Assembly: GCF_022669015.1 (NCBI RefSeq)
Contig: NZ_JAKKSL010000001.1
Coordinates: 1,036,059-1,100,058 of the forward strand
Direction: 5' to 3'
From: Colwellia maritima
Lineage (GTDB): Bacteria; Pseudomonadota; Gammaproteobacteria; Enterobacterales; Alteromonadaceae
Length of the DNA: 64,000 nt
In this document: piece by piece, positions 50,989 to 59,598 of the stretch
Position numbering within the stretch: the stretch's first letter is position 1
How the letters are laid out: each line of letters opens with the position of its first letter
Made by a program: the position numbers and the translations under genes
Notes under the pieces: model-generated
Told to the model about the DNA's origin: nothing
Seen by the model: only the letters and a program-made list of their open reading frames with translations
Databases searched by the model: none

Positions 50989-52786
50989 ATGACAAATAAC
51001 ATAAATAAAAAACCGAGTTTTTGGTCACGAAAACTAATACTTGGCACTACTATCTCTAGCGCAGCTATCTTCTTTATCGTGGGTATTATCTTTTGGGGGG
51101 GCTTTAACACGGCAATGGAAGCAACCAACACCACTGAATTTTGTATTGGCTGTCATGAAATGGAGGATAATGTATATCAAGAGTATAAACCGACTATTCA
51201 CTTCACTAACCGTACTGGGGTTCGTGCAGGCTGTCCTGATTGTCACGTACCAAGACCTTGGATACATAAAGTTGTTCGTAAAATTAAAGCATCAAGAGAA
51301 GTGTATTTTTGGTTAACAGGTAAAATTGATACAAAAGAGAAATTTAATGAGCACCGTTTTGAACTAGCACAAAGTGTCTGGAAAGCTATGAAAAGCACTG
51401 ACTCAAGAGAATGTCGTAACTGTCATAACTTTGAATCAATGAATCCAGAGTTTCAAAAACCCCGTGCTCGTAAACAACATTTAAATGCTTTTGAAACAGG
51501 ACAAACGTGTATTGATTGCCATAAAGGTATTGCACATCACAACGTAAGAGACAAGCTGTCTGATGAGGCGTTAGAAGAACTTGAAGCGCCGAACCCCGAT
51601 TATATTCGTGAGATCCCTCAAGAATATAAAGATGGTTTGGCTCGGGTTGAAGCGAGAGAGGAAGAAGCTGCAGCATTAGAAAAAGCGAAAATTATTGCTG
51701 AAAAAGTAAAGGTTGAAGAGCAAGTTGCTGCTGCTGTAGCCGCTGCTGTCGCTAATGTTAGTGGTGCTAAGAAAGTAGCGTCAACTGATGATATTTCAAC
51801 TGGTGAATCGATAAGCAATATAAAGGTTGATTGGAGTAAAGCTAATTCAACTGATATTGGTGTATTTTACCCAGGAACAGCCTCATTGGAATGGATTTTA
51901 GGACGTAATCACGGTGGTAAACGTGCTTTTACTAAGGGTGATCGTTGTATTGATTGTCATGGAAAAGAAATTGCGGATATAGGTAATAACATTGTTAGTG
52001 GCGAAAGTGAGAAAGAGCTTGAGCCAAATGTTATTCCTGGAAAACGGGGCCATATTGCCGTCACTATTGATGCAACTCATGATGAAGAAAACCTTTATTT
52101 AAGGTTTTCTTGGGCGAATGGAGATCATGCGCCAGTACCTTTTGTTGAGGGGGGTAAAATGGATCCTGAAAACCCAATGAAATTAGCCTTTATGATTGCC
52201 ACGGATGATGTTGAATATGCAGACAGAGCAGGTTCTTTGGGGTACATGTCATGCTGACGCTAACTCTATGCCTTTTGCACCCGAACAAGCAATATTAAAA
52301 GGCTCTGATTTGGCAGAACGTTTAAACTTAAACTCGGGCTTAGGCGTTACTAAATACTTAACTGAATCTCGTACCGAGCCGGAGCTTAAAGGTCGTCGCG
52401 GAAAAGCATTAGGAGGTCGGGATAAGCTTAAAGGTGAAGCCGACATTCAAACAGCGCAGGCGGCTAACCAATTTATGGATTTAGTACGCTATAAATCAGG
52501 TTCTGGTGAAGTTGAAGACGGTCAAATTTTAGCGTCACGTGATATGCATAAAGGCATGGGTGCAACGGTAGAAGCCGTTTTGAAAAATGGTATCTGGTCT
52601 GTTGTTGTTCAACGTAAGCTGAAGTCTGATAATGCAGGCGATGTTAGCATTGAAGCGGGTAAAATTTATAACTTTGGTTTTGCCATTCACGATGATTACA
52701 CGAGTGCTCGTTATCATCATGTGTCTTTTGGTTATAAATTAGCCCTTGATAATGACAAAGCAGAAGTGAACGCTAAAGCTCAATAG
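50989..52786 (+). CDS. NapC/NirT-type multihaem cytochrome fused to an ethylbenzene-dehydrogenase-like haem domain (frameshift)
   Basis: A membrane-anchored quinol-oxidising cytochrome. One helix near 18-38 is followed by four CxxCH sites (C52, C82, C142, C174; CIGCH, CPDCH, CRNCH, CIDCH) as in NapC/NirT. An alanine/glutamate-rich linker follows, then a second module with CIDCH (C320-H324), HIAVTIDATHDEENLYLRFSW, a further ...TCHADANSMP site and a C-terminal beta domain, as in cytochrome/EB_dh proteins. The frame breaks at about 52233-52237, exactly at the last haem motif. About 599 residues. It is a likely electron donor to NirS from the quinol pool (inference from position after nirS). Confidence 0.85.
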
Positions 52787-52812
52787 CCTTACTCGTTAAG
52801 ATTAATAAAAAT

Positions 52813-52850
52813 AAGTGCATTGATTTATTAACTCAGATCAATGTGCTTTT
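52813..52850 (+). terminator. Terminator after the NirT-like gene
   Basis: AGTGCATTGAT pairs with ATCAATGTGCT (two G-T pairs), followed by seven T's. Confidence 0.75.
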
Positions 52851-52904
52851 TTTATTTTGTGATAAAATAATTTTACTGTTTACGCAATTTGACACACATT
52901 TATT

Positions 52905-53297
52905 ATGAAAACCTTTAAAGAATTACTTGCCCTAACACACGAACAAGAGCAACCGCAGCGTTTGATGTTTTTATTCGCAAATGCTGAATCTAAAAACCCC
53001 AAAAAAAGCAAAAAACATCAACAAGGTACAATTGAGCCGGTTATGTGTGTTGATAAACTGCCAGAAGAATTATCAACATTTGCCGCATTAAAAGCCGAAG
53101 CTGATTCAATAGAAAAAAATTGGAATTTTGTTTTTATCGCCAGTTTAAGTGGTGAAAATGGTATGACGCCTAGCGCAGATGATGCAGAACCTTTCTTGAA
53201 TAAAATGGCAAACGATGTACAAACAGGTAATAACGTAGGTCGTTATGTGATTTATGATAGAGATGAAAATCCGATAGAATTAGAAGCTAACCAGTAA
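52905..53297 (+). CDS. Conserved protein of nir-type clusters, function unknown
   Basis: A 130-residue soluble protein: MKTFKELLALTHEQEQPQRL, MFLFANAESKNPKKSKKHQQ, VMCVDKLPEELSTFAALKAE and FVFIASLSGENGMTPSADDAE. Relatives are often labelled ribonucleotide reductase subunit alpha without any resemblance to that enzyme; that label should not be used here. No signal peptide or membrane segment. It is the first of a run of six small genes after the NirT-like cytochrome. Confidence 0.7.
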   Translation: MKTFKELLALTHEQEQPQRLMFLFANAESKNPKKSKKHQQGTIEPVMCVDKLPEELSTFAALKAEADSIEKNWNFVFIASLSGENGMTPSADDAEPFLNKMANDVQTGNNVGRYVIYDRDENPIELEANQ

Positions 53298-53335
53298 CTT
53301 ATATCCCTTGAATTTTACCACTGTAACGTTTACAA

Positions 53336-53602
53336 ATGAGAAAACCCAATACATCAACGGCAATGAAAATGCTTATTGAGCAAATTCGAACCGCTTTACC
53401 TTTTGAAAAACCTGAACATGAAATATGTGCAGGTAAATGTGTTGGGTGTGCAAAAAAAATGTTGGAATACATGGGAAGTGAACTAGATCATTATCAATGC
53501 CAACTTGATAATGGTGAAATACCCACCTTGGGTGAGTTGAATGATTTAGCTCGTATTGCTCAGAAAGTTCATCGTAATATGGTAAAGAACAACTTAGTAT
53601 AA
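53336..53602 (+). CDS. Small cysteine-motif protein, unknown
   Basis: 88 residues with HEICAGKCVGCAKKMLEYMG, a C-x3-C-x2-C arrangement that could bind a metal or an Fe-S cluster, followed by an acidic helical tail. No signal peptide. It begins 38 bases after the previous gene and belongs to the same run. The family is not recognised. Confidence 0.6.
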   Translation: MRKPNTSTAMKMLIEQIRTALPFEKPEHEICAGKCVGCAKKMLEYMGSELDHYQCQLDNGEIPTLGELNDLARIAQKVHRNMVKNNLV

Positions 53603-53718
53603 ACAGTTAGCGGTAGACTTAACGCAATAACCTATTAAGTTAGCACTACTGATATCCCCGTTTATTTAGAAAATTGGTGTAAACTCTCGTTTAAAATAAA
53701 CGGTAAGGTATAGAAAGT

Positions 53719-53913
53719 ATGTTTATTGGCAATAATAGAAATATTATCACCCCGTGTATAGGTCAATGTGACTTAGATGATAATGATAATTGTATGGGGT
53801 GCTATAGATCATCTCAGGAAATTTCTGATTGGATAAACAAAACTGAAGATGAAAAAATAGCGATAGTTATTCGCTGTAAACAAAAGATAGCATTGAACTC
53901 TCAAGATAATTAA
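53719..53913 (+). CDS. DUF1289-domain protein
   Basis: 64 residues matching DUF1289: TPCIGQCDLDDNDNCMGCYR, then SSQEISDWINKTEDEK. The four cysteines (C-x3-C ... C-x2-C) suggest a small metal-binding knot. The 5' side carries a perfect 10-bp inverted repeat, CCGTTTATTT (53658-53667) and AAATAAACGG (53694-53703), which could be an operator or leader structure. Confidence 0.82.
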   Translation: MFIGNNRNIITPCIGQCDLDDNDNCMGCYRSSQEISDWINKTEDEKIAIVIRCKQKIALNSQDN

Positions 53914-53925
53914 AAGGGTCTGATT

Positions 53926-54291
53926 TTGTATTTATATCTAGGTTATTTATCGGTTCAACTCTATGCATTAATGACTAAATTATTAGAATCAAGTATTCCA
54001 TTTTCAGCCATCATTTTTTCGACAATTGTTGTACTTATTTGGTCATTTATTCCTGTGATTGGATATTGGTTAGCTAAAGTATTTAAAGCAAATGGTAAAG
54101 CAGGCAATTTGACCTTATACGCTTTTGGTTTGTGTGTTGGCTTGATAGAAAATAGTTTGTTTTACTTTGATTTTCTCACGCAAAAACAAATGTCATGGGG
54201 AATATTGATAGCGTTTGCTTTGTTTTTTATTTGCGGCTATATCTCTATCAACAACACAAAGCATCAAGACGGCGACATAAAAAGCAGTTAA
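53926..54291 (+). CDS. Small membrane protein, unknown
   Basis: 121 residues with three or four hydrophobic segments (FSAIIFSTIVVLIWSFIPVI, LTLYAFGLCVGLIENSLFYF, WGILIAFALFFICGYISI). The start is a TTG with AAAGGG seven bases upstream; no better start exists. Twelve bases after the DUF1289 gene, so likely co-transcribed. No family recognised. Confidence 0.55.
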   Translation: MYLYLGYLSVQLYALMTKLLESSIPFSAIIFSTIVVLIWSFIPVIGYWLAKVFKANGKAGNLTLYAFGLCVGLIENSLFYFDFLTQKQMSWGILIAFALFFICGYISINNTKHQDGDIKSS

Positions 54292-54369
54292 CATATATTC
54301 GTATGTTAGCCAAGTACGAATTCCTATTAAAAATAGCCGCGGTTAATCAATTAATGAATAGGGAAATTA

Positions 54370-54591
54370 ATGATGAATAGTGTATTTAGAGCGAAAATTA
54401 TTGAAATTTGCGATAAAAAAATTGAGAGTAAAGGCGACAATGTCGGTGTTTCTTTTTATGCCTTTTTCAAGAATAAAAACGATAACCCGGCCTTATTGAT
54501 GGAAATGGCTACTTGGTGGATCCAAACACATAAATTAGATCATTTTGTGAAAGCAAGTACGATAAAGGCTATGATTCAAAGCAATGTATAA
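54370..54591 (+). CDS. Small conserved hypothetical protein
   Basis: 73 residues (MMNSVFRAKIIEICDKKIES ... VSFYAFFKNKNDNPALLMEM ... IKAMIQSNV), soluble and probably helical. AGGG lies before the ATG pair. It sits in the same run of small genes behind nirS. Family not recognised. Confidence 0.55.
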   Translation: MMNSVFRAKIIEICDKKIESKGDNVGVSFYAFFKNKNDNPALLMEMATWWIQTHKLDHFVKASTIKAMIQSNV

Positions 54592-54668
54592 GTCTTATGT
54601 TTTCTGATGCAAATCAGTGCAGGTAAGGTATCTTTCAATAAATCAGTTATGGCGTTAGTAGGGGATTT

Positions 54669-54956
54669 ATGGAACATTGGTTCAAACTTAATCTAGGTGA
54701 TGCAATGCTTGCTAGCATAGCGCTTTCGACCATTCAAATACATTTATCAAATGTGTATGACATGAACAATAAAACAGAAAATTTACTTGCTATTTATCGA
54801 CACGAATCCCAAGGATTACATTGTAGTGTGATTGTTTATTTAACTGAAAATTTTCAGCAGCTTGCCAAGTTAGATAATGTGATGCGTTGCCATACCCCTC
54901 CCTTAGCAGATTCAGCGTTTTTAGCCGGTGATGAAGCATGCCTAAATCAAGTGTAA
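54669..54956 (+). CDS. Small hypothetical protein
   Basis: 95 residues (MEHWFKLNLGDAMLASIALS ... LHCSVIVYLTENFQQLAKLD ... AGDEACLNQV) with an alpha/beta pattern and no signal peptide. It is the last of the small genes before the collagenase. Family not recognised. Confidence 0.5.
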   Translation: MEHWFKLNLGDAMLASIALSTIQIHLSNVYDMNNKTENLLAIYRHESQGLHCSVIVYLTENFQQLAKLDNVMRCHTPPLADSAFLAGDEACLNQV

Positions 54957-55051
54957 ATTAGATGTAGAGAATACAGTAGATTTTTTACTTGATTTGAGAT
55001 CAATGAACTCAAGTAATTTGATTAAGTAATTTGCTTGAAAATAAAAAGTAT

Positions 55052-55063
55052 ATTGTATACGAT
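55052..55063 (+). promoter_or_regulatory. TTGTATAC operator-like site at the collagenase promoter
   Basis: ATTGTATACGAT overlaps the probable -10 (TACGAT, 55058-55063) of a promoter whose -35 is TTGAAA (55035-55040, 17-base spacer). The same TTGTATAC core occurs upstream of the hydroxyproline operon at 63850-63866. NTTGTATACAAN-type palindromes are typical targets of GntR/FCD regulators. Confidence 0.5.
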
Positions 55064-55095
55064 TGATGAAATTCAATTATTTTATTCATCGTATG

Positions 55096-57138
55096 AAAAA
55101 CAAAAATACCTTTTTATTGGCGTTAAGCACTAGTTTTATGTTGAGTGCTTGTAGTCATTCGTTCACTGTTAGCAATGATGTATCAGCAGAACATTCTGCT
55201 GTGGCTAATCCATCAGTGTTACAGTCTGCGGCTATCCAATCTATTCTGACGACAGATCTCAATATCATGTGGAGTCAAGGTTTTGATCATCATCAAAATG
55301 ATTTGTTGCTAAAGGTGAGTCAGGCCATTTCGGTACTCGCTAAAAAAAACAGCCTAACTAGTAACAGTTTAGCAAATGAAGAATTAGACAAACTCAGCTT
55401 TTATTTACGCATATTCTCAAGTTTCGGTCCCGATAAAAACTGGTCAGCTCAAACCGCACCAACACTAAATAAGGCATTATTAGCCTTGCAAAATATGCCA
55501 GGTTTTTATCAAATAACCCCTATCACCGCGCGCTTACATGAAAACTATGCGGTTGCTTTATATCGGCTATACTTTCTCGAACCATTACAGCTCTCAACCG
55601 CTGATCATTTTGAGCCGTTAACAAAACTAATTAATTTATATGCTACGAGCGAATTAGTACAAGAAAGTGGTGGTAATGATGATAACGCGATTCACTATGC
55701 GCTATGGGAAGTTCTTCGAGCAAGTGCGATTTTACCTTATGAAGCATCACGAAAAAACAAACCTGAACACCTTGATATTTTTGCAGAGAATACATCATTG
55801 TCTCAAGCGTTATTAGCTTTTATTGGTAGTAAAAATGCCGAAATAAAAGGGGATAATTGGCCAAAACAGCATGCTATGTGGGCGTTAGCACAGTATTACA
55901 ATGTTTATAATAAGCAATATTTTAATGCGTATTATGAAAAGAGTGAAGCTGAGCAAAAACAATTAGATGATGAAGAAATCACCTTGCCTGTGCAAAAACA
56001 AATGATAGATCTTGATAACGCCACTTGGCAAGCTCTCGCGGACTCAATGCCTAATAAGGGGGCTGAAAAGACTGAAGATTCTGACCTACAAAATAAAGCA
56101 CTCAAAACTCTTTTTAGCGTCCCTTATGTGGTGAGTACTTATCGTGGAAAATCAGAATGTAAAGAGGGAAGTTTAAAAGGTCGTTGCATTGAACCGACAA
56201 TTGAAGAGGCAACTCCAATAAAGCATGTTTGCTCTGATAGTTTATTTATTCGCACACAAAAAATGACGACAGCGCAATTAGAAGATACTTGTAAAAATTT
56301 GATTTCACAAGAGGACGTTTTTCATGAAAAACTAGCGACGAAACGTGTGCCTGTTGCTAATGATTTTAATGATAAGTTACGAGTGGTGGTGTTCAATAAT
56401 GCTGCCGAATATAACAAGTATGGTCAATTAACGTTTGATATTCATACGAATAATGGTGGAATGTACATTGAGGGCAAAACGCAGGATCCAGATAACCTTG
56501 CTACGTTTTATTCTTATGAACATTTCTGGGTACGCCCTAAATTTCAAGTGTGGAATTTAAACCATGAATATGTGCATTATCTTGATGGGCGTTTTCTTAA
56601 ATACGATACGTTTAATCATTTTCCAAGTAACTTAGTATGGTGGTCGGAAGGATTAGCTGAATATATCTCGCAAGGCGATGAAAATCCCAAAGCATTTAAA
56701 TTAGTGAATGAAACCGAGCAAGATAAATGGTTAACCCTGCAGCAAGTGTTTGATACTAAATACCGTGATGGTACAGAGCAGGTATATCAATGGGGGTATT
56801 TAGCGGTACGTTTTATGTATGAAAAGCACATCGATGAATACCGACAATTAGCACACTTTTTGAAAACAGATTTCTTTGATGGCTATAAAAAGTTATTGGA
56901 TAAAAGTGGTCAGCAATACCAAGATGAATTTACAGCTTGGTTAAGCGAGCACAATGCCAACTTTGTCGATGTAAGTGAAGAAAAAGATCCGTATAAACCA
57001 AGACAGTTCTATCGTTATACTTATAAAGATTATTTGCAGCCAACATCGCTAATAGAAACCCCTCGCCATATGCATTGGCAATACTGGCATGCTAATGCGT
57101 TGATTAATAAAGAAGAGATTGTGAAGCAAAAATATTAA
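55096..57138 (+). CDS. Secreted M9-family collagenase-like metalloprotease (lipoprotein)
   Basis: 680 residues from the ATG at 55096, which gives a clean lipoprotein signal (LLALSTSFMLSAC). Upstream in-frame TTG/ATG codons (55063, 55066) lie within the predicted promoter and are disfavoured. The first ~350 residues resemble the M9 N-terminal activator region. The catalytic part has HEYVH (H490, E491, H494) and the third ligand region WWSEGLAEYISQGDE. M9 enzymes cut triple-helical collagen. The position near a hydroxyproline operon and a shared operator-like site support a role in collagen use. Confidence 0.88.
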   Translation, partial: KNKNTFLLALSTSFMLSACSHSFTVSNDVSAEHSAVANPSVLQSAAIQSILTTDLNIMWSQGFDHHQNDLLLKVSQAISVLAKKNSLTSNSLANEELDKLSFYLRIFSSFGPDKNWSAQTAPTLNKALLALQNMPGFYQITPITARLHENYAVALYRLYFLEPLQLSTADHFEPLTKLINLYATSELVQESGGNDDNAIHYALWEVLRASAILPYEASRKNKPEHLDIFAENTSLSQALLAFIGSKNAEIKGDNWPKQHAMWALAQYYNVYNKQYFNAYYEKSEAEQKQLDDEEITLPVQKQMIDLDNATWQALADSMPNKGAEKTEDSDLQNKALKTLFSVPYVVSTYRGKSECKEGSLKGRCIEPTIEEATPIKHVCSDSLFIRTQKMTTAQLEDTCKNLISQEDVFHEKLATKRVPVANDFNDKLRVVVFNNAAEYNKYGQLTFDIHTNNGGMYIEGKTQDPDNLATFYSYEHFWVRPKFQVWNLNHEYVHYLDGRFLKYDTFNHFPSNLVWWSEGLAEYISQGDENPKAFKLVNETEQDKWLTLQQVFDTKYRDGTEQVYQWGYLAVRFMYEKHIDEYRQLAHFLKTDFFDGYKKLLDKSGQQYQDEFTAWLSEHNANFVDVSEEKDPYKPRQFYRYTYKDYLQPTSLIETPRHMHWQYWHANALINKEEIVKQKY

Positions 57139-57225
57139 TTTTATTTCATTTTGTTTTTCTGCTAGGTAAGGTGATATGTTTTAAGTTATATTGGTGCGGA
57201 GTTATTTTGTTGTTGAGCTACATCA

Positions 57226-57600
57226 ATGAATGAAAATACGTTATTTGAATTAACCCTTTTTGATCCAGAAAATACGCTTATTTCAAGGTTAGAAAAGCAA
57301 AATATAGAATTTACCAAGGTGCCTGTTACCCGTAAGTTTGTGGTTGCCATGGATGAAACTATTAAAATTATTAGTAGTGATAATAATGAAAGTTTGATTG
57401 ATAACCTTGTTTTAATATTCATGGATTGGCTTAAAGAAAATAGCAATCGAAGGTTGCAGGTTATGCTAGTGGACGCAACTATTGTAATTATTGACAATAA
57501 CGATATTGAAGGCATAGCCAGTATACTGCAACGTTCATTGAAAATTACTGCATTTGACCCAGAATATAACAACCGAATACTTAACCAAAACTCGGTTTAA
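57226..57600 (+). CDS. Hypothetical protein
   Basis: 124 residues (MNENTLFELTLFDPENTLIS ... VMLVDATIVIIDNNDIEGIA), acidic, mixed alpha/beta, no signal peptide or motif. A complementary frame of similar length is an artefact of the AT-rich sequence. Function unknown. Confidence 0.5.
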   Translation: MNENTLFELTLFDPENTLISRLEKQNIEFTKVPVTRKFVVAMDETIKIISSDNNESLIDNLVLIFMDWLKENSNRRLQVMLVDATIVIIDNNDIEGIASILQRSLKITAFDPEYNNRILNQNSV

Positions 57601-57650
57601 CAAGTATTATTTGCCGTTTAATACGGTGTTTTTCCAAAAGGATCCGACCA

Positions 57651-58142
57651 GTGTCAGAGTTAATAAGTCATACACCCACATGGGTTTTTGCAATTTTTTT
57701 CACTTTGTTAGTTTTAGGTTTTATTCAAAGCAAAGAGCGTATTGTTAAAGTTAATAGCGTTTTTATTTTACCTATATCAATGGTCGTTTTTTCTTTATTT
57801 GGAGTGTTGTCAGTTTTTGGTATTACAATATCAGCAATGGGCTTTTGGATAACAGGTTTAATTGTTGCATTAATTTGGGGGATTAAATTAGCCTATCCAA
57901 AATTAGTGAGCTTTTCAGCGCAAAATAAAAGATTAACTATTCCCGGTAGTTGGGCGCCACTTATTTTTATGATGGCAATTTTCTTTACTAAATATATTGT
58001 TGGTTATGCTGTTGCTAGAGAGTTAGCTATCGTTAATGAATTTATGTTTATGGCAACAATAAATATCCTTTACGGTGCCTTTAGTGGTGTTTTCTTATCA
58101 CGTAGCTTTGTAATGTTTAAAGCAAGTAAAACAGCAATGTAA
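57651..58142 (+). CDS. DUF6622-like membrane protein
   Basis: 163 residues, about five hydrophobic segments (WVFAIFFTLLVLGFIQSKER, VFILPISMVVFSLFGVLSVF, WITGLIVALIWGIKLAYP, and others). The layout, with LLVLGFIQSKERIV after helix 1, resembles DUF6622. GTG start with AAAAGGA upstream. Function unknown. It ends at a long palindrome facing a minus-strand gene. Confidence 0.65.
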   Translation: MSELISHTPTWVFAIFFTLLVLGFIQSKERIVKVNSVFILPISMVVFSLFGVLSVFGITISAMGFWITGLIVALIWGIKLAYPKLVSFSAQNKRLTIPGSWAPLIFMMAIFFTKYIVGYAVARELAIVNEFMFMATINILYGAFSGVFLSRSFVMFKASKTAM

Positions 58143-58147
58143 AACGA

Positions 58148-58208
58148 CTATAAATTAAAGGACGGAAACGGAAAGGGAGTCTTCCCGTTTCCGTCCTTTA
58201 ATTTATAG
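58148..58208. terminator. 24-bp perfect palindrome between convergent genes
   Basis: CTATAAATTAAAGGACGGAA... (58148-58171) and its exact reverse complement (58185-58208) flank a 13-base loop. The right arm covers the last codons and stop of the minus-strand gene at 58203-58532. It is a probable bidirectional terminator, though it lacks a T-run next to the stem. Confidence 0.65.
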
Positions 58209-58532
58209 TGAATATTTTAACCAAAGTTTATAAAAAACTGCATTACAGGTCGTGTTGTCATCCATTTCACCATCTCTATCACAGTCAGAGCCCGTCAATG
58301 TTTTTACTACTTGTTGCCCGTATTCATTAACGTCATCCTTGGAAGGTGACACAGTAATAGTAACTTTGGGGGATTTATCAATAAAGTCAGCAACATCTTT
58401 GTAAATCATAAACTCTTTTTTAGGGATTAAATGACTTATATCTCGTGCTTTTGGCTTGTCTGCAATAACATAAAATGAATAACTAGATAAAATAAATACT
58501 AGTAATAAAAGTAAACCCCTCACTCGTGACAC
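58203..58532 (-). CDS. Small exported hypothetical protein
   Basis: 109 residues with a signal peptide or anchor (RGLLLLLVFILSSYSFYVIA). The mature part is polar and contains TGSDCDRDGEMDDNTTCNAV, with two cysteines likely bonded and an acidic, calcium-site-like DxDxDGxxDD stretch. Its stop codon lies inside the terminal palindrome. Function unknown. Confidence 0.55.
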   Translation of the reverse strand: MSRVRGLLLLLVFILSSYSFYVIADKPKARDISHLIPKKEFMIYKDVADFIDKSPKVTITVSPSKDDVNEYGQQVVKTLTGSDCDRDGEMDDNTTCNAVFYKLWLKYSL

Positions 58533-58617
58533 CTATATAATAATTGTTCAGGCTTCAAATTATACAAGTGCCTACTTGTAGGTAACAAGTAATAACAGCA
58601 TTTTTGACCAAGTCAAG

Positions 58618-59574
58618 TTACTTTCTAGTACATATTTTCTGATACACCAAATAAGCAGCCACCAAGTCACTCACCGCAGTACCTACTGATTTAAACAAGG
58701 TTATTTCATCCGCAGATTGTCTTAAAATTTCAGGCTGTTTACACATATCAGCCAATTCGCCAACAATAGCTTCAGCATTAAAAATTCCTTCGGAAATTGG
58801 AATCAATAGCTCACCTGCTTCATTTAAGGTGTTGGCTAGGCTATCAACATACACACGCGCTTTGGTGATAATAGCACTGTCACATTCTCTAGCATCAGCC
58901 ATATGATTTCCTAAACAATCGATATGGCAGCCGTTACTCACTAATTCACCATCAAATAATGGTGTTTTTGAGCCGGTGGCACAACAGATAATATCAACAT
59001 GTGGAATTGCTTGTGCTACGTCTAGGCTAGTGTAAAAGCTTATTTGTGGATATAAAGGGCTAAATTCATTAATTAGCTTTTGCACTTTTTCTGCACTTCT
59101 GCCCCAGATAGTGACTTTTTTTAGTGGACGAACACTAATATGCGCATGTAATAAATAGGCGGCTAAATTACCCGTTCCAAACAGCATTAAATGTTGAGAG
59201 TCTTCTCGTGACAACAACTGACTCGCTAATGCAGAAATAGCAGCGGTGCGCCAGTAGGTAACACTGGTTCCATCAACTAGGGCCAAAGGCTCGCCTGTTT
59301 CACGGCGAAACAACATGATTTTAGAGAATAAACCGGGCAAGTCGTGTTTAGAACTGTTGTCAGGAAAATAGGTAAACATTTTATTGCCAATAACTTCGTC
59401 ATTCCATGAAGGTAGTAACGCAAAAGCATCATGCTTACTGTGATCTTCAGGGGCAAGTAAATGTACTTGTCGCTGTGGCATGTGAAACGGTTTACTAAAA
59501 CTCTGTTTGAGTAAGGGGATTAATTCAGTAAATGTTAAGCTACTTTGTACTTGTTCGTTATTAATGATTTTCAT
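58618..59574 (-). CDS. Ornithine cyclodeaminase-family delta1-pyrroline-2-carboxylate reductase
   Basis: 318 residues of the OCD/mu-crystallin family: SWNDEVIGNKMFTYFPDN, DGTSVTYWRTAAISALAS, a Rossmann motif in LFGTGNLAAYL, and SNGCHIDCLGNHMADARE. The neighbouring dehydratase makes delta1-pyrroline-2-carboxylate, so reduction of it to L-proline is the likely reaction. The start at 59574 has GAAAGAG upstream; a TTG five codons earlier is less likely. It is last in the minus-strand operon. Confidence 0.85.
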   Translation of the reverse strand: MKIINNEQVQSSLTFTELIPLLKQSFSKPFHMPQRQVHLLAPEDHSKHDAFALLPSWNDEVIGNKMFTYFPDNSSKHDLPGLFSKIMLFRRETGEPLALVDGTSVTYWRTAAISALASQLLSREDSQHLMLFGTGNLAAYLLHAHISVRPLKKVTIWGRSAEKVQKLINEFSPLYPQISFYTSLDVAQAIPHVDIICCATGSKTPLFDGELVSNGCHIDCLGNHMADARECDSAIITKARVYVDSLANTLNEAGELLIPISEGIFNAEAIVGELADMCKQPEILRQSADEITLFKSVGTAVSDLVAAYLVYQKICTRK

Positions 59575-59598
59575 GTGAGTCTCTTTCAAAATGTGAAG

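Noticed and set aside
52196..52786. Separate gene for the C-terminal part of the NirT-like cytochrome
   Set aside because: It overlaps the upstream frame, lacks a start region of its own, and continues the EB_dh domain of the preceding frame exactly.
57186..57572. 128-codon minus-strand frame opposite the hypothetical gene at 57226
   Set aside because: Its translation is low-complexity serine/isoleucine-rich with no ribosome site. The plus-strand frame has the better composition, although neither matches a known family.
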